DNA from: an uncultured Roseburia sp. | Lineage (GTDB): Bacteria; Bacillota_A; Clostridia; Lachnospirales; Lachnospiraceae | DNA: 64,000 bases | Direction: 5' to 3' | Assembly: GCA_900557275.1 (NCBI GenBank) | Contig: USRX01000001.1 | Coordinates: 174,151 to 238,150 of the forward strand | Shown here: piece by piece, positions 1 to 7,458 of the stretch | Numbering within the stretch: position 1 is the stretch's first letter | Layout of the letters: each line of letters opens with the position of its first letter | The notes under the pieces: model-generated | What the model saw: the letters and a program-made list of their open reading frames with translations, nothing else | The model's database searches: none | What the model was told of the DNA's origin: nothing | Translations under genes and position numbers: made by a program

Positions 1-671
1 TAGGGGAAGCTGACGGAACGCTTGCAGGTGTTGATACAACGACCTATGAGTTTGTCCTTGCAGCAAAGAGTATCATTGGCATGCAGCCAAACTGTCCGAC
101 CGCTTCCGGACTTCTTATTGAAGAGATTGATGGCTTTGAGGGAGAACAGGGAAATCTCATTGGCATGTCTGATGGCGCAGTATGCATCGAGCCGACAGTA
201 GAACAGCATGCAGGAATTGCCATTTCTTCCTGCGAGACATTTGAAGCACTGACCGGAAGAGAAGCACGATGTGCATTCTTATCCTACTCTACCGATGGTT
301 CCGGCGGTTCCAGCGAGCCGGTTAAAAAAGTTCGCGAGGCTGTAGCACTGGCACAGGAATTACGCCCGGATCTGAAGATCGATGGAGAATTTCAGGCAGA
401 TGCAGCTGTAGATCTCCGTGTGGGTCAGAAGAAAGTGAAGAGAGAAAGTGAAGTAGCAGGTCGTGCAAACGTTCTGATCTTTCCGGATGCAGCAGGCTGC
501 AACATCGGTTCTAAACTGGTGCAGAGACTTGCCAATAATGTACAGGTATACGGACCGGTATATCAGGGCTTCCGTCTGCCAATCCTGGATTGCTCCAGAA
601 GTGATACAGATGTAGAACTTTATAACAACATTGCAATCCTTGCAGTTATGGCTGCAGCCAGCAGGAAGTAA
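1..671 (+). CDS. Phosphate acyltransferase (Ptb/Pta family), 5' partial
   Basis: The frame is open from base 3 and enters from outside the window, so the N-terminus is missing; the Met at 81 is internal. The visible 220 or so residues are the C-terminal half of the PTA_PTB fold. They contain GEFQADAAVD and NVLIFPDAAGCNIGSKLVQR, the phosphate/CoA-binding end of these enzymes. The family moves an acyl group between CoA and phosphate. Butyrate kinase starts 27 bases downstream, so phosphate butyryl- (or other short/branched acyl-) transferase is likelier than plain acetyltransferase. The pair would turn an acyl-CoA into acyl phosphate and then ATP. Acyl-chain specificity cannot be read from the sequence. 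Confidence 0.88.
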   Translation, partial: GEADGTLAGVDTTTYEFVLAAKSIIGMQPNCPTASGLLIEEIDGFEGEQGNLIGMSDGAVCIEPTVEQHAGIAISSCETFEALTGREARCAFLSYSTDGSGGSSEPVKKVREAVALAQELRPDLKIDGEFQADAAVDLRVGQKKVKRESEVAGRANVLIFPDAAGCNIGSKLVQRLANNVQVYGPVYQGFRLPILDCSRSDTDVELYNNIAILAVMAAASRK

Positions 672-698
672 TTTTTTAACAGAACAGGAGTAACAAAT

Positions 699-1808
699 AT
701 GAAAGAGTATACAGTACTTACAATCAATCCTGGCTCAGCCAGCACAAAAATGGGTGTGGTACGGGGAGACAAAGTAATCCTTAATAAAGAGGTAGATCAT
801 CACAAAGAAGATTTTGCAGATTGTACAACCTTTGCAGATCAGGAGCCGATCCGTACAGAGATGATCCTCAAAGCATTAAAAGACGAAGGTATCGAGCTTT
901 CTGAGATTGATGCCGTATCCGGCAGAGGCGTTGGTCTCTACGCCTGCGCAGGCGGTACTTATAAGATTGATGATCTGGTATTTGAACATGCGAAAAATGA
1001 TGTTGCAGGTATTCATCATCCGGCAACACTGGGCATCGTTATCAGTTATAAACTGGGAAAACAGCTGGGCATTCCGGCATTTTATGTAAACCCGATGCCA
1101 ACAGATGAGTTATGTGATGAAGCGAGAGTAACCGGAATCCCGGGGATCTATCGTACCGCACGTTCTCATCCGCTGAATCAGAAACAGGTTGCAATCCATC
1201 ACAGTGAGAAGATGGGTATAAAATATGAGGATAGCAATTATGTCATCCTGCATTTGGGCGGTGGAACCAGCATTACGGCACATTGTCATGGAAAAATGAT
1301 CGACACCAACCGCGCTGGCGATGGTCAGGGACCGATGTCTCCGAACCGTTCCGGTGATATCTGTATCGATGATGTTATGAACTGCATCAAAAAAGGTATG
1401 ACCGTAGAAGAAGTAAATGAATATGCTTCCAACAAAGGAGGCCTGTTGGCATGGTGTGGCACAGACGATCTTCGTCAGGTAAAAGAAATGATTGCAAACG
1501 GCGATAAAAAAGCAGAACTTGCATACAATGCCATGATTTATTCCATGGGAAAATGGACAGCCATGATGGCAGGAGCCATGAAAGGAAAAGTAGATGCAAT
1601 CCTTCTTACCGGAGGAATGGCAAAAGATACGGAACTCTGCGAAAAATTAAGCGAGTACATTTCCTGGATTGCACCGGTCTATAATTATGCAGGAAGCTTT
1701 GAAACAGAGGCACTGGGATTTGGCGCCGTGCGCGTGCTCAAAGGCGAAGAGGAAGCAAAAACATATACTGGAAAACCGGTATGGGATGGATTCCCTTGGG
1801 ATAAATAA
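699..1808 (+). CDS. buk: Butyrate kinase (ASKHA acyl kinase)
   Basis: 369 residues, the usual length for butyrate kinase. The N-terminal phosphate-1 loop is TINPGSASTKMGV. Further motifs are GRGVGLYACAGGTY, the phosphate-2 stretch VILHLGGGTSITAHCHGKM and the adenosine loop ILLTGGMAKD, all typical of the acetate/butyrate kinase branch. It carries out substrate-level phosphorylation: acyl phosphate + ADP to acid + ATP. It follows the phosphate acyltransferase with an AACAGGAG ribosome site and is followed by a PhlG-like hydrolase in the same orientation. The substrate may be butyrate, isobutyrate or another acid released by the neighbouring pathway; the context makes a dedicated catabolic role as likely as central butyrate formation. 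Confidence 0.92.
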   Translation: MKEYTVLTINPGSASTKMGVVRGDKVILNKEVDHHKEDFADCTTFADQEPIRTEMILKALKDEGIELSEIDAVSGRGVGLYACAGGTYKIDDLVFEHAKNDVAGIHHPATLGIVISYKLGKQLGIPAFYVNPMPTDELCDEARVTGIPGIYRTARSHPLNQKQVAIHHSEKMGIKYEDSNYVILHLGGGTSITAHCHGKMIDTNRAGDGQGPMSPNRSGDICIDDVMNCIKKGMTVEEVNEYASNKGGLLAWCGTDDLRQVKEMIANGDKKAELAYNAMIYSMGKWTAMMAGAMKGKVDAILLTGGMAKDTELCEKLSEYISWIAPVYNYAGSFETEALGFGAVRVLKGEEEAKTYTGKPVWDGFPWDK

Positions 1809-1839
1809 AGGCTGGTTGCATTGGGGAAGGAGAAGAAAA

Positions 1840-2661
1840 GTGAGACCTGAGATAACCGAACAGGAAAAAAAGGTGGATTACAGTGACCTGTTTTTTAAAC
1901 CATTACCGGAAGTGGATCCGAAACTGGTGGAAGCGCTGGGGGATGGTCCCTGTGATCCGTCCAAGATCACACAGCTGAAAGATCGAAATGATATTTTGAA
2001 ACCGGGATATCTGGAAATCGAAAATGGTTATGCCGTCCTTCCGGATGGAACAGGTGTTGTGGCAACAAAAGTAGAGATGCCGGGAGTAACGCCGGAGATG
2101 ATCGACTGGTGGTTCTGCTGGCACGGGATGAAGGATCTTCGTTATAAGATCTGGTGTCCGACACAGCATTATGCGATCCATGTGCATGAGAAAGATTATG
2201 CCCATCGGATGGATCAGAGTCTGTCTTTAAAAGAGCGGAACTGGGGAACCACCGATGTGGTACATGAAGATGTGGGATTTGGTCCACAGGAAATGCATCT
2301 GAATTTCAAATCTCCAGAGGCTTACGGATATGATCCAACGCTGATTCCAAATGCAGATGCCATCATAAGTGCGGTGGTAACAGAACCGAAAACCGGTCAC
2401 GGCATGGTTACATTTTCACACTGCATCCGCAAGATTCCAGGAGGCATCGAATACCGTTCCCATTACTGGCAGGGTATGGGATTTGATGAAAATGGAAAAG
2501 AGACTGTTGTTGGTACGCCACCGGGAGGATTCCAGCCGGAAGTGCTCAGAGACACGGCATTACACAGTTTTCTGGAATATACAAACCTGGGTCAGATCCT
2601 GCCAGGTTTGTATGAAAATTATAAAGATCTAAAAGATTTTTCCAAGGATTTGCTGAAGTAG
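1840..2661 (+). CDS. PhlG / phloretin-hydrolase-like C-C hydrolase
   Basis: I place the start at GTG 1840, with AAGGAG 7 bases upstream. The open frame extends further upstream, but only over the end of buk. The 273-residue product has the family signature WWFCWHGMKDLRYKIW followed by CPTQHY. PhlG of Pseudomonas cleaves the acetyl side chain of 2,4-diacetylphloroglucinol, and phloretin hydrolase of Eubacterium ramulus cleaves phloretin to phloroglucinol and a phenylpropionate. Likely metal ligands by analogy are His110, Glu143 and the HSFLE pair His242/Glu246; this assignment is inferred. No signal peptide, so cytoplasmic. It probably releases an acyl group from a phenolic ketone or beta-diketone. 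The exact substrate is unknown. Confidence 0.82.
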   Translation: MRPEITEQEKKVDYSDLFFKPLPEVDPKLVEALGDGPCDPSKITQLKDRNDILKPGYLEIENGYAVLPDGTGVVATKVEMPGVTPEMIDWWFCWHGMKDLRYKIWCPTQHYAIHVHEKDYAHRMDQSLSLKERNWGTTDVVHEDVGFGPQEMHLNFKSPEAYGYDPTLIPNADAIISAVVTEPKTGHGMVTFSHCIRKIPGGIEYRSHYWQGMGFDENGKETVVGTPPGGFQPEVLRDTALHSFLEYTNLGQILPGLYENYKDLKDFSKDLLK

Positions 2662-3030
2662 GTTACATACTTCAAAGATTGTATTCCATCAATGAAAATA
2701 AACGTAGATGTCAGAGTGAATTACTTTTTGACATCTACATTTTTTATGGTACCGAAATAACGAAATAATACTGAAAATAAGTCAAACAGAGGAAACAGCA
2801 GGTTTTCCAGGGGTTGGCTTATTTTTGTTATGCGAACAGTGAGAATAAAGATATGTCTGTACACAGAGGAAATTGTAAAAAGTCAGGTCAGACTGTATGT
2901 ATAAAAATAACGAAAAACATATGGAATTTGTGAGCAGATAACGACAAACAGGGGGCGTTGAATTGCTATACTTTAATAAAAGAAAACGATTTATCTGGAA
3001 ATAAATGATTTCCATGGGAAAGGAGTTATT
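2662..3030 (+). promoter_or_regulatory. 369-base control region with a second terminator-like hairpin
   Basis: Besides the terminator at 2704, a second hairpin pairs AAATAAGTCAA (2775-2785) with TTGGCTTATTT (2814-2824, one G-U pair). It has an inner GGAAAC/GTTTTCC stem and a short T run. It could be a back-up terminator or an attenuator for the thiolase operon. A TATACT box lies near 2967 without a clear -35. The ribosome site AAAGGAG precedes the thiolase ATG. I see no known riboswitch. The minus-strand open frame over 2782-3330 is a shadow. Confidence 0.5.
2704..2746 (+). terminator. Intrinsic terminator after the hydrolase gene
   Basis: Perfect 10-base arms GTAGATGTCA (2704-2713) and TGACATCTAC (2729-2738), followed by ATTTTTT. 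It closes the acyltransferase-buk-hydrolase unit. Confidence 0.85.
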
Positions 3031-4329
3031 ATGAGTTTTAGTGATAATATGCCGAAACTGAAACCTTACAGCAGAAGCGTTTCGATTGTAGGTATTGGCG
3101 TGACGCCATTTGTTCGCACGATTGATGATCCAAGATATAACGGAATCACAGAGGGAGAGATGTTCGGTTATGCTGCAGCAGAAGCGATGCGTGATGCAGG
3201 CATTACCGGAAGAGATGTAGATTTTGTGATCCATGGTCAGGCAGGTCCGGGCTGGACCAGTAACTTTGGGTCTCCGAATATCCATGTGGCCAACTGGATT
3301 GGAATGAAAGGAAGAGGTTCTTATCATCACAGTGAGGCCTGCGCATCCGGTTATGTGGCTCTGGAAACAGCTGCTGCAATGGTCGCTTCCGGTACATATG
3401 ATGTAGTATTAAGCGGCTGCGTGGAGATGCAGTACTCTATTGCATATCCTACCAGAGTGTTGACAGAGAGAAGATACGGAACCGATGCGATCTTCCACGA
3501 GGTACTTTGCTCTACGATCACAAGAGATTATAACCTGTTTACCAATGGTGTGCTGCCATTTCATTTTGAATCCTGGCTGCAGCAGTACATTGAAGAAAAT
3601 CATCTCAGTGATGACCAGATCGACGAGGTACTGACCCATATGGCGATTAACGCCCGCAAGATGGCATCCATCAACCCGAATAGTTTAAATGATAAAGATT
3701 ATACCGACAAAGCTCACGATGCAGGATTTGATACCGCAGAAGAATATCTGCATTCCAAATTTAATCCGAAGCTTGGAAAATGGATTCGCGCAAGTAACTT
3801 TGAAGAGCGTTGTGACGGCGCCGGCGCGTTTGTTGTAATGCCGACAGAGATGGCTTACAAATACACGGATCATCCGATTGAGATCCTTGGTGTGGGACAT
3901 TCCGTTGTAGAATATGCAAATCCGCAGAATGAGCATACCGGAACCATTAACGCATACAAACAGATCCATGAGCTGACTGGACTGACCGGCGCAGACTGTG
4001 ACCTGTTCATGACAAACGATTTCTTTCTGGCACAGCAGCTGCTTTCCGCAGAAGAATGCGGCTATCTTCCAAAAGGAGAAGGATGGAAATATATGCTGGA
4101 TGACCGTTGTACCTTTGAGGGAGACCGTCCGATCCAGACAAATGGCGGTCGTTGTAACTATGGCCATGCAGCAGCGGCTTCCGGTGTACATGATCTTTAT
4201 GAGGCTTGCATGCAGATGCGTGGAGAGGCAGATGCACATCAGATTAAACATCATCCGGTAAACAGAACGATGGTACGGGGATTTGGCGGCGGTCAGAACC
4301 TGTTATGCATGATTCTGGAGAAGAAATAG
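3031..4329 (+). CDS. PhlC-like thiolase-superfamily acyltransferase/lyase
   Basis: 432 residues. The N-terminus VSIVGIGVTPFVR and the nucleophile motif HHSEACASGY (Cys104) mark a thiolase fold of the SCP2/PhlC type. A second catalytic position is His379 in NYGHAAAASG. The C-terminal loop reads GFGGGQN, so the second Cys of classical degradative thiolases (CxGGG) is absent, as in non-CoA thiolase-like acyltransferases. Such proteins normally work with a DUF35 zinc-ribbon/OB partner, encoded here by the next gene. In Pseudomonas the PhlA/PhlC/PhlB complex moves acetyl groups between acylphloroglucinols. No PhlA-like KAS III partner is present here. I infer acyl transfer to or from a carbon nucleophile; direction and substrate are unknown. 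Confidence 0.82.
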   Translation: MSFSDNMPKLKPYSRSVSIVGIGVTPFVRTIDDPRYNGITEGEMFGYAAAEAMRDAGITGRDVDFVIHGQAGPGWTSNFGSPNIHVANWIGMKGRGSYHHSEACASGYVALETAAAMVASGTYDVVLSGCVEMQYSIAYPTRVLTERRYGTDAIFHEVLCSTITRDYNLFTNGVLPFHFESWLQQYIEENHLSDDQIDEVLTHMAINARKMASINPNSLNDKDYTDKAHDAGFDTAEEYLHSKFNPKLGKWIRASNFEERCDGAGAFVVMPTEMAYKYTDHPIEILGVGHSVVEYANPQNEHTGTINAYKQIHELTGLTGADCDLFMTNDFFLAQQLLSAEECGYLPKGEGWKYMLDDRCTFEGDRPIQTNGGRCNYGHAAAASGVHDLYEACMQMRGEADAHQIKHHPVNRTMVRGFGGGQNLLCMILEKK

Positions 4330-4345
4330 GAAGGAGGAAGAGACG

Positions 4346-5122
4346 ATGAAAAGAATTGAAATGGAGCCGATCGTAAAAAAATATTACGACGCATTAGATG
4401 AAGGAAAAGTATTAGGACGTAAATGTAAAAAGTGTAATCACATCGAGTTCCCTCCATACCTGGCATGCAACGCATGTGGAAACCTGGATACAGAATGGGT
4501 GGATCTGACGGATACAAGAGCCCATATCGGACAGATCCTTCCGCCACTGATTGTATTCCCGGAGGCAGAATTCAGAGATGATAATGGCGGTTTTATGGCA
4601 ATCGACGTACTGATCGACAATGCAGATCCGTATGTTACTTCTCTGGTACATGTAGATTCGGAGCGATATGATGAACTTCATGACAACATGGAAGATGTAA
4701 TCGTAAAACCGTTCATTATAGATGGAGAGGATCGAAAAATCTGTTCCTGGGTACTGGAAGATTTTGTTCCTACTGCTGAAGATCTGGCACCGAAGAAAAA
4801 ACGTCAGCATAATGATGATCCGTATGCAACTTCTTCTGCATCTACAGCAGCTAAACCAGAATCATTTGATTGTGACAATGATCCGCTTTTCCAGGAACTT
4901 GCAAGAACTGTTATTGAATGTGCGGCAGAAGGCTATGGCGTGGACGAATCCGAGATTACTCTGGATACAGATATTCGACTGGATCTGTCCAATGAATCCA
5001 TGAAGATGATCGCCATGATTGCAGGTATTGAAGAAGAACTGGATGTAACTGTAGATATTCAGGAAGCAGGAAATCTGAATACGATCCGTGAGTTTGTACT
5101 TGCAGTAAAAGAAAAAATGTAA
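4346..5122 (+). CDS. DUF35 zinc-ribbon/OB protein fused to an acyl carrier domain
   Basis: 258 residues in three parts. Residues 10-60 carry an intact rubredoxin-like zinc ribbon (Cys27, Cys30, Cys41, Cys44). Residues 60-145 form the OB fold of the DUF35/PhlB type. After a Lys/Ala/Ser-rich linker (about 148-175), residues 178-258 look like an acyl carrier protein: the helix-2 motif LDLSNESMKM places Ser218 where phosphopantetheine is attached, followed by EEELDVTVDI. DUF35 proteins gate substrate access for thiolase partners; the fused carrier would hand the acyl group to or from the Cys of the upstream thiolase. The gene starts 16 bases after the thiolase with GGAAGGAGG. I infer a complex of the two. 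Confidence 0.8.
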   Translation: MKRIEMEPIVKKYYDALDEGKVLGRKCKKCNHIEFPPYLACNACGNLDTEWVDLTDTRAHIGQILPPLIVFPEAEFRDDNGGFMAIDVLIDNADPYVTSLVHVDSERYDELHDNMEDVIVKPFIIDGEDRKICSWVLEDFVPTAEDLAPKKKRQHNDDPYATSSASTAAKPESFDCDNDPLFQELARTVIECAAEGYGVDESEITLDTDIRLDLSNESMKMIAMIAGIEEELDVTVDIQEAGNLNTIREFVLAVKEKM

Positions 5123-5375
5123 ACCAGAACCCTCTTAAACATAAATCTAGCGTGACAAAGGCCTTTGATCTGCAGGTCTTTGTCATATTTATACTATTGA
5201 TTTCCGATACATACAGCATTGAAAATAATAGAAAAAATTAGTGGTTCTGATTGTGTACTGATGTACAAAAAACGGCAAAATTTGTATAAATGTTACGAAA
5301 AAAACGACAGGAATTTTTATTATAATGCAAGTAACTTAAAAAATATAAAAATTATCAATAGGAAAGGGGAACGCT
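5123..5375 (+). promoter_or_regulatory. Intergenic control region between carrier fusion and ferredoxin genes
   Basis: A hairpin at about 5152-5186 pairs TGACAAAG with CTTTGTCA but lacks a good T run, so it is a weak terminator. A TATAAT box lies near 5320 upstream of the ferredoxin, without a convincing -35. The short inverted repeat TGTAC-TGAT-GTACA near 5258 could be an operator. This suggests the ferredoxin-flavoprotein-hydrogenase unit can be transcribed on its own. Confidence 0.4.
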
Positions 5376-5627
5376 ATGGAATTTGTATATGATGGCCAGC
5401 AGTTCGGGGTAAAACATATTGTGGATACAGAGCGATGCAGCGGATGCAGAAGATGTATCAAAGTCTGTGATGAAGATGTATGGAGATGGGATGAAAATCT
5501 TCATGCTGCGATTCCGAAATATATTGGAGAGTGTGTACATTGTTATAAATGTGAGATGGCCTGTCTGAACAACTGTATCGACATTATTCCCACATCAATG
5601 ATCAAACATGATCCGCTATTAGGATAA
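5376..5627 (+). CDS. Small two-cluster [4Fe-4S] ferredoxin
   Basis: 83 residues with two four-cysteine motifs: CSGCRRCIKVC and CVHCYKCEMAC, the latter followed by LNNCI. It is a bacterial-type 8Fe-8S ferredoxin, or an AprB-like electron-transfer subunit. It lies 12 bases upstream of an AprA/fumarate-reductase-like flavoprotein and ahead of an [FeFe] hydrogenase, so it most likely carries electrons between the two. Acidic and cytoplasmic, no signal peptide. The ribosome site GAAAGGGGAACG precedes the ATG. Confidence 0.85.
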   Translation: MEFVYDGQQFGVKHIVDTERCSGCRRCIKVCDEDVWRWDENLHAAIPKYIGECVHCYKCEMACLNNCIDIIPTSMIKHDPLLG

Positions 5628-5639
5628 AGGAGGAAGACT

Positions 5640-7445
5640 ATGGGTAATTTAAATGATTTAGGAAAAGTATATGAATCTGACCTCCTGATCATCGGAGGCG
5701 GTTGGGCTGGTCTGGTAACTGCAATCCGTGCAATGCAGGAAAATCCGGATCTGGACGTTCTAATCGTAGAGAAAGGTTATGCCGGATTTTCCGGTCAGTC
5801 TACAAAAGCCGGAAATGGTATCGTGGCACATCTGCCGAATCAGCCGGTTATGGATTCTACAGAACTGATGGTACAGATTCAGACTCCGTATCTGAACGAT
5901 CAGGAACTGTTGTATGATTATCTCTCTACAAACACTGCATCTGTACAGTGGCTTCGTGACGTGGCAGGCGTGCAGGTATCCTGTAACCCGGATGGCTCTA
6001 TCAAGATGTGGGAGCATGTGGGAAGTGAGCTTGCCGGTGTGGGCATTGAACTGAAAGCGCTGGAAAAACTCCGCAAGACGGCACTTGGTCTTGGCGTGCG
6101 GATGTTAAACTGTGTCAATGTATTTGAAATCCTTACCAATAAAGGTCAGGCAGTAGGTGCGATTGGTTTTGAAATGTATGACATGTCCTGTCATATCTTC
6201 CATGCAAAAGCTGTCTGTGTTGCAACCCACGGATGTCAGTTTAAAAAATTGGGTCGTGAATTTATGGGATACGGTACTGGTGTCGGTGCAGCGTTCCGAG
6301 CAGGCGCGCATATCCGTAACATCGAATTTTCCACTCAGATTGAGATTGTATTCAAAGGAACAAATGTACCGGTATACGGCGGTTATAACCTGATCTTCAA
6401 TCAGTTGGGAGAGAATATCTCCATGAAATATGCGCCGAATGCACCGGAGATCTCTGTACCGTTGTTGAAAGGTATGGTCAAAGAAGTGCGTGAGGGCAGA
6501 GGCCCGTTATATGTAGACCTCAGAAAACCGGATGAGACATTGATCTCTGTCGGTTGGGAAGGCATGGATGTGGCTGACGGCCGTCTGTTCCCAGATAAGA
6601 TCGAATGGGAAGAGTATGTAGCTGAAAAAGCGAATAAATATAGTACGTTGGAATACGGCATGACACCGGAGATTACCATTGATACCCGTCTGCAGACCGA
6701 GCCGGTTAAGACCGACCATCGTTTTAAAACAGATTGTGAAGCTCTCTGGGCAGCAGGAAAAATGTCTTATCAGGGATCCGGTTACTTTGGATGGCACCGT
6801 GGAGACGGTGTTGGAAATGCAACCCAGACAGGTGTGCGTGTCGGTAAAGATATGGCAATCTTTGCAGGCGAGCATGATCTTGTAGACATTGATTATGAGC
6901 AGGCTGCAAAATACAAAGAAAAGATTTATGCTCCATTACATAGAGATACCGACGTGACAGCAAATGATATCTTCGACCGTATCGAACGTTACGGATTCGG
7001 TACAGACAAACTGATCCTGAAATCCGAAGAATCCATCAAAGAAGTGCTGGCGGACGTAGAAGATATGAAGAAAAACGTGATTCCATATCTGTCCGGCGAT
7101 GATGCCCATACCGTTGCAAAATGTCTGGAAGCAGCAGATTCTGTCCTGAATCTGGAAATGCTATTCCGTGCAGCTCTGGAAAGAACTGAGACACGAGGCG
7201 TATTCTATCCGCATTACCGTGATGATTATCCACAGCGGGATGATAAACACTGGCTGAAATGGATCAACTTTAAATGTGGCGAAGACGGCGAGCCGGAGAT
7301 GTATCTGGAAGACATTCCAATGTGGAGATATCCGTTCCGACCGGAAGGATATGAGATTCCGGAAGGACATGAAGAAGAATACTATGTTGAAGGCGGACCA
7401 AAACCGATGTTCAGCGCAATTGATGATTTTAAGGTAGAAAAGTAA
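5640..7445 (+). CDS. AprA/fumarate-reductase-family FAD oxidoreductase
   Basis: 601 residues. The FAD-binding Rossmann motif LLIIGGGWAGLVTAIRA is at the N-terminus, followed by the GFSGQSTKAGNG loop. Middle motifs GYGTGVGAAFRAGAH and IRNIEFS match the flavin/capping region of the succinate dehydrogenase, fumarate reductase and adenylylsulfate reductase family. The C-terminal helical domain has LEMLFRAALERTETRG and DYPQRDDKHWLKW. There is no Tat or Sec signal and no heme domain, unlike respiratory flavin reductases of gut bacteria that act outside the membrane. The adjacent ferredoxin resembles the AprAB arrangement. It probably reduces or oxidises a C=C bond of a small organic substrate in the cytoplasm, exchanging electrons with ferredoxin. 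Substrate unknown; APS reductase itself is unlikely because no sulfur genes are nearby. Confidence 0.82.
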   Translation: MGNLNDLGKVYESDLLIIGGGWAGLVTAIRAMQENPDLDVLIVEKGYAGFSGQSTKAGNGIVAHLPNQPVMDSTELMVQIQTPYLNDQELLYDYLSTNTASVQWLRDVAGVQVSCNPDGSIKMWEHVGSELAGVGIELKALEKLRKTALGLGVRMLNCVNVFEILTNKGQAVGAIGFEMYDMSCHIFHAKAVCVATHGCQFKKLGREFMGYGTGVGAAFRAGAHIRNIEFSTQIEIVFKGTNVPVYGGYNLIFNQLGENISMKYAPNAPEISVPLLKGMVKEVREGRGPLYVDLRKPDETLISVGWEGMDVADGRLFPDKIEWEEYVAEKANKYSTLEYGMTPEITIDTRLQTEPVKTDHRFKTDCEALWAAGKMSYQGSGYFGWHRGDGVGNATQTGVRVGKDMAIFAGEHDLVDIDYEQAAKYKEKIYAPLHRDTDVTANDIFDRIERYGFGTDKLILKSEESIKEVLADVEDMKKNVIPYLSGDDAHTVAKCLEAADSVLNLEMLFRAALERTETRGVFYPHYRDDYPQRDDKHWLKWINFKCGEDGEPEMYLEDIPMWRYPFRPEGYEIPEGHEEEYYVEGGPKPMFSAIDDFKVEK

Positions 7446-7458
7446 GGGGGATGAGAGC

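Noticed and set aside
2782..3330. 182-codon minus-strand frame
   Set aside because: It overlaps the thiolase 5' end on the opposite strand, has no ribosome site and no family character; a shadow frame.
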